A stretch of 28,004 bases of DNA from WRIS01 sp050945135. Lineage in GTDB: Bacteria > Actinomycetota > Coriobacteriia > Coriobacteriales > Eggerthellaceae. The stretch lies in contig JBMNSJ010000027.1 in assembly GCA_050945135.1 (NCBI GenBank), positions 1 to 28,004 of the forward strand, read 5' to 3'. Below the pieces are notes generated by a model that was not told where the DNA came from, did not search any database, and saw only the letters and a program-made list of their open reading frames with translations. The translations under genes were made by a program, and so were the position numbers. Each line of letters starts with the position of its first letter. Within the stretch, counting starts at the first letter, position 1. Shown here piece after piece: positions 8,277 to 14,852 of this stretch.

Positions 8277-8340
8277 TTTCAAAGCTTCCTTTCAGCTGGG
8301 TATTTCTTAGTTCTACTCTATCTAACAAAGCGTTATTGCA

Positions 8341-8382
8341 TGAGAAGCCCTGTCCACACAGGCATGCGCGCTTATGTTCTCA
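8341..8382 (-). promoter_or_regulatory. Nested hairpin in the nusG-rplK gap, possible L1 autoregulatory site
   Basis: TGAGAA (8341-8346) and TTCTCA (8377-8382) form an outer stem around an inner CCTGT/ACAGG hairpin (8349-8362). In E. coli, L1 represses translation at the leader of rplK. The position fits, but I cannot confirm the L1 consensus by eye. Confidence 0.3.
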
Positions 8383-8384
8383 AC

Positions 8385-8915
8385 TTAAATTTTTGCTACC
8401 TGATCAAATGATAGCTCGACAGGTGTCTCGCGACCAAAGATGGAAACCATAACCTTTACTTTGTTTGCCTCAGGTGAAACCTCAGAGACGATTCCATCGA
8501 ACTCTGCCAAAGGACCCGAAACAACCTTTACCGCCGTTCCAACCTCAAGACTTGTTGAAGTTTTCTTAGGCGCCTCGGTATTGGTGCGTTTCATGATTTT
8601 GTTGTACTCGTCACGAGTAAGCGCCTGTGGCTTTCCTTGACTGCCAACAAAGCCTGTAACACCAGGTGTATTACGCACTGCCGCCCAACTTCTATCATCT
8701 AGCTCCATACGAACTAGGACATAGCCGGGAAATACCTTTTTTTCGTTCTCGACGCGACGACCACCTTCTTTGATCTCGGTGACCATCTCGGTTGGAATCT
8801 CAATTCCAAAAACTGAATTCTCAAGACCCATTGTTTCAATGCGGGTCTCAAGGTTCTTTTTAACTTTATTTTCATACCCTGAATAGGTATGAAGGACATA
8901 CCACTTCTTCGCCAT
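8385..8915 (-). CDS. nusG: Transcription termination/antitermination factor NusG
   Basis: NusG binds RNA polymerase and links it to Rho or the ribosome. The 176 residues comprise an NGN domain (about 4-110, starting KKWYVLHTYSGYENKVKKNL, with FPGYVLVRM) and a C-terminal KOW domain (about 124-176, VKVVSGPLAEFDGIVSEV). It lacks the long acidic N-terminal extension of many actinobacterial NusG proteins and so looks like the compact Firmicutes/Proteobacteria form. Its ATG lies two bases after the secE stop, so the pair is almost certainly co-transcribed. Confidence 0.97.
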   Translation of the reverse strand: MAKKWYVLHTYSGYENKVKKNLETRIETMGLENSVFGIEIPTEMVTEIKEGGRRVENEKKVFPGYVLVRMELDDRSWAAVRNTPGVTGFVGSQGKPQALTRDEYNKIMKRTNTEAPKKTSTSLEVGTAVKVVSGPLAEFDGIVSEVSPEANKVKVMVSIFGRETPVELSFDQVAKI

Positions 8916-8917
8916 AA

Positions 8918-9328
8918 CTAGCCCCCAAATCCTGAAATCGCAACCAGTAGAGGGGTGACGACACCATTATCTAACACGAAAATGTAGAGCCCGAAGAATA
9001 CCAGGGCAGCCAAAACAACACCGCTCCAACGGATTACATCCTGTCGGGACGGCCAAGTTACACGTCGAAGCTCAGCTTGCACATCCTTGAAAAACTGCAA
9101 ACGACTCTTTTTAGCAGGTTTCTTCTCTTCCTTTTTGGGGACTTTTTTCTGCACCTCTTCGGAAGACTCATCCTTGTTCAAGAAGGGAATTTTAATCTTC
9201 TTCTCTTTGGATTCCTGCTCGACGCTATTCTGTTGTTGCTTCTGCAAACTATCATCGTCTTGCTGGAGCTTCTTTTGAGCTCTTGCTGCCGACGCTTTCG
9301 CTTTCTGCGTTTTTGATTTCTTTGCCAT
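8918..9328 (-). CDS. secE: Preprotein translocase subunit SecE
   Basis: SecE clamps the SecY channel in the cytoplasmic membrane. The conserved part is the last 60 residues: an amphipathic helix with FFKDVQAELRRVTWPSRQDV (about 78-97), then one membrane helix (about 104-124). The first 75 residues are a low-complexity Lys/Glu/Gln/Ser-rich cytoplasmic extension, which makes this 136-residue protein about twice the length of the minimal family member; such extensions are common in actinobacteria. The ATG has AAGGAT upstream. It lies between tRNA-Trp and nusG, the standard order. Confidence 0.95.
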   Translation of the reverse strand: MAKKSKTQKAKASAARAQKKLQQDDDSLQKQQQNSVEQESKEKKIKIPFLNKDESSEEVQKKVPKKEEKKPAKKSRLQFFKDVQAELRRVTWPSRQDVIRWSGVVLAALVFFGLYIFVLDNGVVTPLLVAISGFGG

Positions 9329-9414
9329 CAGTATCCTTAAAGCTTACTTGAGGATTTCTCCTCCGCTATAACGCCAAACAAGCAGCCTATGTAAAGCTGC
9401 TCGTACCAACAAGC

Positions 9415-9491
9415 TGGCAGGCCAGGAGGGACTCGAACCCCCAACATGCGGTTTTGGAGACCGCCGCTCTACCAATTGGAGCTACTGGCCT
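9415..9491 (-). tRNA. tRNA-Trp (anticodon CCA)
   Basis: The minus strand folds as a complete cloverleaf. The acceptor arms are AGGCCAG and CTGGCCT, the anticodon loop is CTCCAAA with anticodon CCA, and the T-loop is GGTTCGAGTCC. The discriminator base is G (position 9418) and CCA is encoded at 9415-9417. It lies between rpmG and secE. It is the effector of the T-box at 20574-20850: its CCA anticodon pairs with the UGG specifier and its G-CCA end with the T-box UGGC. Confidence 0.97.
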
Positions 9492-9510
9492 ATTACTTTA
9501 TCCTGACTTC

Positions 9511-9660
9511 CTATCGAGTTTCTTTGTGAAGCGTGTGATGACCACACCACTTACAATATTTCTTCATCTCAATACGATCAGGATTATTCTGCTTGTTCTT
9601 CTTGGTCGTATAGTTACGGCGCTTGCAATCAGTGCAGGCCAATGTGACCAATGTACGCAT
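9511..9660 (-). CDS. rpmG: 50S ribosomal protein L33
   Basis: A 49-residue protein, MRTLVTLACTDCKRRNYTTK at the start and HHTLHKETR at the end, with CxxC pairs at C9/C12 and C36/C39. This is the zinc-binding (C+) form of L33. The start is the ATG at 9658-9660 with AAAAGGAG five bases upstream. It lies after the tuf terminator and immediately before tRNA-Trp, secE and nusG, the usual order in this class of bacteria. Confidence 0.95.
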   Translation of the reverse strand: MRTLVTLACTDCKRRNYTTKKNKQNNPDRIEMKKYCKWCGHHTLHKETR

Positions 9661-9710
9661 GAATTCTCCTTTTACTTATTCTGTTGCGCTTCAATCCATA
9701 CACATGAACT

Positions 9711-9742
9711 AAAAATGATGCGGGGCCGATATGCGACCCCGC
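9711..9742 (-). terminator. Intrinsic terminator of tuf
   Basis: On the minus strand GCGGGG and CCCCGC, with extra inner CG pairs, form a strong stem (9720-9742) followed after ATCA by five T residues (complement of 9711-9715). It begins 18 bases past the tuf stop. Confidence 0.85.
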
Positions 9743-9760
9743 GTCAACAATATACCTAAT

Positions 9761-10963
9761 TTACTTCAAGATCTTAGTAACGCGACCCGATCCAACGGTG
9801 CGTCCACCTTCGCGGATAGCGAAGCGGAGGCTTTCTTCCATAGCGATTGGGTGAATGAGTTCTCCACGAAGCTCAACGTTGTCGCCAGGCATAACCATCT
9901 CGGTGCCCTCAGGCAGATGAGCAACGCCAGTAACGTCAGTTGTGCGGAAGTAGAACTGCGGACGATAGCCATCGAAGAATGGGGTGTGACGTCCACCTTC
10001 CTCTTTTGTGAGGATGTAGACCTGACCCATAAACTCGGTGTGAGGAGTAACGCTGCCTGGCTTACAAAGAACCTGACCGCGAACAATGTCCTCGCGCTTT
10101 ACGCCACGGAGCAAGCAACCGATGTTGTCGCCAGCCTGAGCAGAGTCGAGAAGCTTACGGAACATCTCGATACCGGTGCAAACCGTTTTCTCGGTATCTT
10201 TGATTCCAACGATTTCGACTTCGTCGTTTACGTTAAGAACGCCACGCTCAACACGGCCGGTAGCAACAGTACCACGTCCGGTGATGGTCATGGTGTCTTC
10301 AACAGCCATCAAGAATGGCTTGTCAACATCGCGCTCTGGGCTTGGAATGAAGCTATCAACTGCATCCATGAGCTCCCAGATTTTGTCTTGCCACTCTGCT
10401 TCGCCCTCAAGAGCTTTCAGAGCAGAACCGCGGATGATTGGAGTATCGTCACCAGAGAATCCGTAGGTGTCAAGAAGCTCACGAACTTCCATCTCAACGA
10501 GCTCGAGGAGCTCTTCGTCGTCAACCATGTCGCACTTGTTAAGGAATACAACGATGTAGTCAACGCCTACCTGGTTAGCAAGCAGAATGTGCTCGCGGGT
10601 TTGTGCCATCGGGCCGTCGGTGGCAGCGATAACGAGAATCGCACCATCCATCTGTGCAGCACCGGTGATCATGTTCTTGACGTAGTCGGCATGGCCGGGG
10701 CAGTCAACGTGTGCGTAGTGGCGAGAATCGCTCTCATACTCAATGTGTGAGATAGAGATGGTAATACCGCGTTCACGCTCTTCAGGTGCTTTGTCAATGT
10801 CAGCAAACTCGGTGAAGTCAGCGGTAGCAGTACCGTGAGAACCGTCGTTGCTTGATAGCGTTTTAGAGATTGCAGCGGTAAGAGTGGTCTTACCGTGGTC
10901 AACGTGGCCGATCGTACCAATGTTAACATGCGGCTTAGTACGCTCAAACTTCTCTTTAGCCAT
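9761..10963 (-). CDS. tuf: Elongation factor Tu
   Basis: EF-Tu delivers aminoacyl-tRNA to the ribosome as a GTP complex. The 400-residue sequence has the G1 motif GHVDHGKT (19-26), the switch region RGITI, G3 DCPGHADYVKNM, and G4 NKCD, followed by the two beta-barrel domains and the standard C-terminus (GRTVGSGRVTKILK). The start has a near-perfect ribosome site, AAGGAGGATGAATA before ATG. Upstream are three tRNA genes, as with tufB in E. coli. An intrinsic terminator lies between tRNA-Met and tuf, so expression may depend on partial read-through or an internal promoter that I cannot see. Confidence 0.99.
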   Translation of the reverse strand: MAKEKFERTKPHVNIGTIGHVDHGKTTLTAAISKTLSSNDGSHGTATADFTEFADIDKAPEERERGITISISHIEYESDSRHYAHVDCPGHADYVKNMITGAAQMDGAILVIAATDGPMAQTREHILLANQVGVDYIVVFLNKCDMVDDEELLELVEMEVRELLDTYGFSGDDTPIIRGSALKALEGEAEWQDKIWELMDAVDSFIPSPERDVDKPFLMAVEDTMTITGRGTVATGRVERGVLNVNDEVEIVGIKDTEKTVCTGIEMFRKLLDSAQAGDNIGCLLRGVKREDIVRGQVLCKPGSVTPHTEFMGQVYILTKEEGGRHTPFFDGYRPQFYFRTTDVTGVAHLPEGTEMVMPGDNVELRGELIHPIAMEESLRFAIREGGRTVGSGRVTKILK

Positions 10964-10994
10964 TATTCATCCTCCTTAAGGGAATTTGAAATGT

Positions 10995-11010
10995 GGCGCA
11001 TACTTGCGCC
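10995..11010 (-). promoter_or_regulatory. Leader hairpin upstream of tuf
   Basis: GGCGCA and TGCGCC form a perfect 6-bp stem with a 4-base loop, between the tRNA-Met terminator and the tuf ribosome site. No T-run follows. It may stabilise the tuf 5' end or take part in a leader structure. Confidence 0.35.
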
Positions 11011-11023
11011 AATAAAATATTAC

Positions 11024-11061
11024 AAAACTAAAATCGCATGCGCCTCAAAAGACACATGCGA
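11024..11061 (-). terminator. Intrinsic terminator or attenuator between tRNA-Met and tuf
   Basis: Ten bases past the CCA end of tRNA-Met, an 11-bp stem (TCGCATG/CATGCGA plus inner G-C and G-T pairs, 11034-11061) with a 6-base loop is followed by TTTTAGTTTT on the minus strand. This is a good intrinsic terminator. Its place before tuf suggests separation or attenuation of the two halves of the transcription unit. Confidence 0.7.
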
Positions 11062-11070
11062 CAAATCTTT

Positions 11071-11147
11071 TGGTAGCGGTGAGTGGACTTGAACCACCGA
11101 CGCCACGGGTATGAACCGTGTGCTCTAACCAGCTGAGCTACACCGCC
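11071..11147 (-). tRNA. tRNA-Met, elongator type (anticodon CAT)
   Basis: A full cloverleaf with acceptor arms GGCGGTG/CACCGCT (G-T at the first pair), anticodon loop TTCATAC, T-loop GGTTCAAGTCC, discriminator A and encoded CCA. The anticodon stem lacks the three G-C pairs of initiator tRNA. tRNA-Ile with a lysidine-modified CAT anticodon is possible but less likely. Confidence 0.9.
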
Positions 11148-11151
11148 ATCT

Positions 11152-11185
11152 AATCTCTTTGATAAGCATCCTCTGCGACTCAAAG
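11152..11185. repeat. 34-bp direct repeat, copy 1
   Basis: It matches 11224-11257 at 32 of 34 positions. On the minus strand it ends just before the 5' end of tRNA-Met. Its ends contain CTTTGA and TCAAAG, which could pair. Confidence 0.85.
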
Positions 11186-11223
11186 GCTTAGTAATTATAT
11201 TACTTAGCAATCTTATTGGTTAG

Positions 11224-11257
11224 AATCTCTTTGATAAGCATCGTCTGCGTCTCAAAG
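11224..11257. repeat. 34-bp direct repeat, copy 2
   Basis: The second copy, between tRNA-Thr and copy 1. The 38 bases between the copies are AT-rich and show no tRNA remnant. Confidence 0.85.
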
Positions 11258-11274
11258 AATAATACTTATAAAAA

Positions 11275-11350
11275 TGGAGCCCACGACCGGACTTGAACCG
11301 GTGACCTCTTCGTTACCAACGAAGTGCTCTACCGACTGAGCTACATGGGC
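11275..11350 (-). tRNA. tRNA-Thr (anticodon GGT)
   Basis: A cloverleaf on the minus strand with acceptor arms GCCCATG/CGTGGGC, anticodon loop TTGGTAA (anticodon GGT), T-loop GGTTCAAGTCC, discriminator T and encoded CCA. Confidence 0.97.
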
Positions 11351-11362
11351 AAAAAAGCAAAA

Positions 11363-11447
11363 TGGTGGGGGCGCACGGATTCGAACCGCGGTAAGCATAG
11401 CTAACGGGTTTACAGCCCGTCCCCTTTAACCACTCGGGCACACCCCC
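11363..11447 (-). tRNA. tRNA-Tyr (anticodon GTA)
   Basis: An 85-base class II tRNA with a long variable arm. Acceptor arms are GGGGGTG/CGCCCCC, the anticodon loop is CTGTAAA (anticodon GTA), the T-loop is GGTTCGAATCC, and CCA is encoded. It is the first tRNA of the cluster. Confidence 0.97.
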
Positions 11448-11486
11448 ATTTTGATCTCTTCAATATACGCCATCTGCGGCGTCAGA
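11448..11486. repeat. Degenerate leader repeat before tRNA-Tyr
   Basis: On the minus strand this ends AGAGATCAAAAT directly before tRNA-Tyr. It aligns loosely with the 34-bp repeats (CGCAGA core and AAGAGAT end) and contains an ACGCC/GGCGT hairpin. Confidence 0.5.
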
Positions 11487-11575
11487 CTTCTGTTGTTTGC
11501 TCAGTCATGGGACAAAGCCCATTCCTTCTCAACCACATTCGTCTTCCTTGCATCTAACGCATCTCAAAGGCTCAA

Positions 11576-11653
11576 TTTTGATCTCTGTTGAACACCCCAA
11601 ATGACATGCTCAATTTTGATCTCTTTTATGAACACCTCAAACGATGTGCTCAA
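11576..11653. repeat. Two tandem imperfect repeats in the tRNA leader
   Basis: Units 11576-11613 (38 bp) and 11614-11653 (40 bp) are adjacent. On the minus strand each begins TTGAGCA, contains GGTGTTCA and ends AGAGATCAAAA. The ends match the sequence just 5' of tRNA-Tyr. A partial related copy lies at 11550-11571. Confidence 0.75.
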
Positions 11654-11761
11654 AAGACCGCTCGTACTCTTTCGAGAGAGGCTTAATTGCTGCTAAATTC
11701 ATGTGTATTTATCAAGCTGCCTGCCCACACGCATACATAAGCGTAACGCGCGAGCAGAAGA

Positions 11762-11790
11762 ATGATACGCTAGGAAATGCAGGGTGTCAA
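11762..11790 (-). promoter_or_regulatory. Strong sigma-70-type promoter of the tRNA-Tyr/Thr/Met (tuf) unit
   Basis: The minus strand has TTGACA (11785-11790) and TATCAT (11762-11767) with an exact 17-base spacer. Transcription would start near 11755 and run through a leader of about 300 bases before tRNA-Tyr. Confidence 0.85.
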
Positions 11791-11798
11791 CGGTTTAC

Positions 11799-11812
11799 AC
11801 GCCCCCGGGCGT
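11799..11812. promoter_or_regulatory. Palindrome next to the tRNA-cluster -35 box
   Basis: A perfect ACGCCC-CC-GGGCGT inverted repeat lies eight bases upstream of the -35 element. It could be an activator site; no regulator is identifiable from the sequence. Confidence 0.3.
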
Positions 11813-11910
11813 ATCTTCATTATTCCTCCGTTTTCCTCGTCTTTCCCAAAAAACCGAGGAAGAAGACACGCATCCGCATCCTTCTTAGTTGAGCTTAGAT
11901 AAAGCCCCAC

Positions 11911-11939
11911 CTGCGACAAACATCCTTCTTGGCTATAAT
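11911..11939 (+). promoter_or_regulatory. Candidate promoter of the PEBP-family gene
   Basis: TATAAT at 11934-11939 is a perfect -10 box. A poor -35 (CTGCGA) lies 17 bases upstream at 11911-11916. The gene starts about 100 bases downstream. Confidence 0.5.
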
Positions 11940-12036
11940 ACCACTAAGGCAGGCAGCCAAATCTTTACTATTTTGTGTGTGGTCGCCCTGCACAAAGCAC
12001 ACCATATTTCTCATTTTTTACGGCGAAAGGTTAATC

Positions 12037-12549
12037 ATGCGGATACAAATTGAACTAGAGAACGGTATGCTAGCCGACAAGTACGGAAAATACGCCCCGG
12101 AGGAACACTATTTCGAGGGCAACCCTACCCTCTCATTCCCCTTTCATATTGCCGATATTCCCGCAGGCACAAAAACTCTCGCATTAACCTTTCTCGACTG
12201 GGATTCTATTCCTGTTTGTGGCTTTTGCTGGATTCACTGGACAGCTTGCAACATTGCCGCCAACACCTCTTTCGTTCCAGAAAATGCCAGCCTTAGTGGC
12301 CAAATTCCTATGACACAGGGACTCAACAGCGATTGTTCGTCTTTTGTTGGCAACTATAGCGACCCGCGCGTTATCTGTCGTTACGCAGGACCCTGTCCGC
12401 CCGACAAAGACCACCGCTATACACTCACGCTCTATGCACTTGATACCGAACTCGACCTACAAGAAGGCTTTTATCTCAACGAGTTATTAAAAGCTATGGA
12501 AGGCCACATTCTTGCTAGCGCTGCACAGCACGTGATGAGCAGGGCATAA
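12037..12549 (+). CDS. YbhB/YbcL-type PEBP-family protein
   Basis: A 170-residue protein of the phosphatidylethanolamine-binding protein (Raf kinase inhibitor-like) family. Bacterial members are small soluble proteins of unclear role. Visible signatures are TFLDWDSIPVCGFCWIHW (about 51-68, the DxD-P-x-H ligand-pocket region) and YAGPCPPDKDHRYTLTLYALD, here split as YAGPCPPD (116-123) and HRYTLTLYALD (126-136). The start at 12037 has GAAAGG six bases upstream; the longer open frame covers the promoter and is rejected. No signal peptide is seen. The acetyltransferase gene follows after four bases, so the two are probably one transcript. Confidence 0.88.
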   Translation: MRIQIELENGMLADKYGKYAPEEHYFEGNPTLSFPFHIADIPAGTKTLALTFLDWDSIPVCGFCWIHWTACNIAANTSFVPENASLSGQIPMTQGLNSDCSSFVGNYSDPRVICRYAGPCPPDKDHRYTLTLYALDTELDLQEGFYLNELLKAMEGHILASAAQHVMSRA

Positions 12550-12553
12550 AAGC

Positions 12554-13132
12554 ATGACAACTCCAAGAAAGTACTCCTCCAGTCATCGGACAAAAGTAAG
12601 CGACCCCCACACACCCACACTCGAAACAGAGCGCCTTATCTTACGCCCACTTTGTCTTGCCGATGCCAAAAGCATCTTTGATAAATGGGCAAGCGACGAA
12701 GAAGTGGCCCGATACATGAGCTGGAACACCCACGCAAGCATAGAAGATACCTTAGAATGGCTGAACTTTGAAGAGGGCAGCTACAACTCGCCAGACAACT
12801 TTAACTTTGGCTTCGAATCCAAGGAAAGTCGCGAGCTCATCGGGTCGGGCGGGATTCTTTACGAAGAAGAGCTCGATCGATATGGCATCGGATACTGCCT
12901 TATGAAGTCCAAATGGGGAAAGGGCTATGCCTCCGAGGCATCTCGATGCTTTCTCAACTACGCAATTCACGACCTAGGAATTACTCGGTTCTTCGCATAC
13001 CATGCCTGTGCCAACCCCGCCTCTGGCAAGGTTCTCGAGAAGCTAGGCTTCTGCTTCGATAAAGAAGGTTGGTTTATTGGTCCCGACAACACAAAGGCAT
13101 TCCCTCGAAAAGAATATCTCCTCGATATATAG
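12554..13132 (+). CDS. GNAT-family N-acetyltransferase (RimJ/RimL type)
   Basis: A 192-residue acetyl-CoA-dependent acetyltransferase. LETERLILRPL at residues 23-33 is the usual opening of the RimJ/RimL-like group, and WGKGYASEASR (about 121-131) is the acetyl-CoA-binding motif A. NPASGKVLEKLGF near residue 155 is the conserved C-terminal block. The first 20 residues are polar and outside the domain. The substrate cannot be read from the sequence; protein N-termini and small molecules are both known for the group. The start ATG is four bases after the PEBP stop with no strong ribosome site. Confidence 0.9.
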   Translation: MTTPRKYSSSHRTKVSDPHTPTLETERLILRPLCLADAKSIFDKWASDEEVARYMSWNTHASIEDTLEWLNFEEGSYNSPDNFNFGFESKESRELIGSGGILYEEELDRYGIGYCLMKSKWGKGYASEASRCFLNYAIHDLGITRFFAYHACANPASGKVLEKLGFCFDKEGWFIGPDNTKAFPRKEYLLDI

Positions 13133-13149
13133 GCTGAACGCTTGTAGTT

Positions 13150-13941
13150 TTAAGCAGCAATGTCTTTGCGCGTATACACAATAAAGGCAATAACAAGAGC
13201 AACAAGCATATAGGCAAGCCCACACATAAGGTACTCGGTGTTGATTGCTGCATCAGGCAAAACATTTGCTGCATCGGCGTATCCAAATGGCGTGATATAG
13301 CGCACAAATTCGGTATCTGAGCTTAAATTGCCAATGATGTTCATGAAGTACAGCAAAAGCGCGACACCTAAGCCAAATCCGACACTGCTCCTTTTCATAA
13401 AAGCCGAAGCAGCGAAGCATACGCAAGCTACCTCAAGATGGAGTATGCACTGTGCAAGATGGAGCATCCAAAAGCCCTCAAGATCGATAGCTTCGTCAAT
13501 CATGGCAAAGGAGGCTAGACCAAAAGCAACTGCAATGCCATTGAAAGCAAGAACAATCACTATCAAAGCAAGAAGCTTTGCGCCAACTACCGACAGCCTA
13601 CTAAGCGGATGAGTAAGAAGGAACTCTGATGTGTGCTCAGTTTCTTCTTTAGACAGCATTCGCGACCCAAGCAGCGCCGCAAAAAGAGCGCCTCCCAAAC
13701 CGAGGATGGCACCACCCTCGATGCCGTAATATCCCATGGGGTCAGCAATACTAATCTTATCCATACCAAAGGCTTGTGTGAAACCACCCATGCTGGCAAA
13801 CATTTCATTCATATCATCTGCTTGTTTTTCCATATCAGGAAAAATAATCATACAAAGCAAAACCAGAACGGATACCGCTAAACTCCAGATTGCTAGCATG
13901 CGAATATTTTGTTTTAGCTCATGAATACATACTGTTCTCAT
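13150..13941 (-). CDS. ABC transporter permease (ABC-2 type)
   Basis: A membrane protein of about 263 residues with six hydrophobic segments: one near the N-terminus (about 16-35), one at 78-95, and four more up to the C-terminus. The overall plan is that of ABC-2 exporter permeases. A cytoplasmic loop with EETEHTSEFLLTHPLSR resembles the coupling segment typical of this group. The start is the ATG at 13941 or the GTG directly before it; GAGGTGATC serves either. It overlaps the stop of the ATPase gene, so the two are translated together. The substrate is unknown; with the TetR gene and hydrolase in the operon, export of a small hydrophobic or toxic compound is a reasonable inference. Confidence 0.88.
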   Translation of the reverse strand: MRTVCIHELKQNIRMLAIWSLAVSVLVLLCMIIFPDMEKQADDMNEMFASMGGFTQAFGMDKISIADPMGYYGIEGGAILGLGGALFAALLGSRMLSKEETEHTSEFLLTHPLSRLSVVGAKLLALIVIVLAFNGIAVAFGLASFAMIDEAIDLEGFWMLHLAQCILHLEVACVCFAASAFMKRSSVGFGLGVALLLYFMNIIGNLSSDTEFVRYITPFGYADAANVLPDAAINTEYLMCGLAYMLVALVIAFIVYTRKDIAA

Positions 13942-14852
13942 CACTGATCACCTCGGCTATAGAAATGCATGAACACCTCTTCGATATCGGGCTCTTCAAT
14001 AGTTACGTCGCTTACATCGAGCTCGTTAATCGCAGAAATCAACTTTTTCATATCACCTTGATACAAAAAGCCCATGCCATCCTCGTCTACATGAAGATCT
14101 TTAACCCCTTCGCTCAAAGAAAGCTTATGCGGTCCGCGAATATATACTCGTCGAGCCGTTGTGGAAGAAAGGCTTTCTACTGCACCCGAAACAACTATTT
14201 TTCCTTCTCTGATAATCGCAGCATTGTGGCAATACCGTTGCACCTCCGAGAGAACATGCGACGAAAGCAAGATTGTTGCACCTTGCGTATGCGACTCCAT
14301 CAAAACTGAGAAGAACTCCTTTTGAATAAGCGGATCAAGCCCGCTGGTTGGCTCATCGAGAATATAGAGCCGCGGGTTGTGCTGCAAGGCACACACGATG
14401 CTAACCTTTTTTCGGTTTCCGAGAGAGAGCTCATTTACCTTTCGTCCCGGATCAAGATCAAGGCGCTCACATAATTGAGCTGCACGTTTCGAACAATCCT
14501 TCTTTCGAAGAGAGGCCGAAAACCCTAAGACATCTTTTACCTTCATGCCATGATAGAACTGCGCCTCAGAAGGCATATAGCCAACCTGGGCTAGAACTGC
14601 TTTTTTCTCGCGCACACAATCAAATCCGAGCACCTGCGCACTTCCGCTGCTGGGCGATATCAAGCCAAGAAGAGTTCGTATAAAGGTTGACTTACCTGCT
14701 CCGTTTGGTCCAATGAACCCAAAGATATCACCCTGCTCAATACATAAGTCAACATCGACAATCCCACGCGCTTTGCCATAGCTTTTCGTAAGTGCTTGTG
14801 CCTGAATAGCAGGAACACTTTGTGCGGCTTTGCCTTTTTCGTGATTGCTCAT
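13941..14852 (-). CDS. ABC transporter ATP-binding protein
   Basis: The ATPase partner of the permease, 303 residues. Walker A is GPNGAGKST (48-56), the signature is LSLGN (142-146) in place of the usual LSGGQ, and Walker B is LYILDEPTSGLDP (about 162-174), followed by the H-loop in LLSSHVLSEVQRY. The variant signature is common in ABC-2 exporters of the CcmA/BcrA type and need not mean loss of activity. The C-terminal 80 residues form the extra domain of this subfamily, ending EEVFMHFYSRGDQ. The start overlaps the hydrolase stop by four bases. Confidence 0.95.
   Translation of the reverse strand: MSNHEKGKAAQSVPAIQAQALTKSYGKARGIVDVDLCIEQGDIFGFIGPNGAGKSTFIRTLLGLISPSSGSAQVLGFDCVREKKAVLAQVGYMPSEAQFYHGMKVKDVLGFSASLRKKDCSKRAAQLCERLDLDPGRKVNELSLGNRKKVSIVCALQHNPRLYILDEPTSGLDPLIQKEFFSVLMESHTQGATILLSSHVLSEVQRYCHNAAIIREGKIVVSGAVESLSSTTARRVYIRGPHKLSLSEGVKDLHVDEDGMGFLYQGDMKKLISAINELDVSDVTIEEPDIEEVFMHFYSRGDQ

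Larger units (their letters stand above)
11654..12036. other. Divergent intergenic region: tRNA-cluster promoter and PEBP-gene promoter
   Basis: No gene is supported here. The left part is the transcribed leader of the tRNA cluster on the minus strand. The centre holds its promoter and an adjoining palindrome. A weak CCTCG/CGAGG inverted repeat lies near 11830-11855. The right part holds the promoter of the PEBP-family gene. Confidence 0.65.

Noticed and set aside
9731..10750. 339-codon open frame on the plus strand
   Set aside because: It lies antisense to tuf, a highly biased gene that keeps the opposite frame open; there is no ribosome site and no family resemblance.
11186..11223. Remnant tRNA between the two 34-bp repeats
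   Set aside because: The 38 bases are AT-rich with no T-arm, anticodon arm or CCA; loss of a tRNA there remains speculation.
11644..11892. 82-codon plus-strand frame in the tRNA/PEBP intergenic region
   Set aside because: It overlaps the tRNA-cluster leader, promoter and palindrome, and the translation has no recognisable domain or ribosome site.
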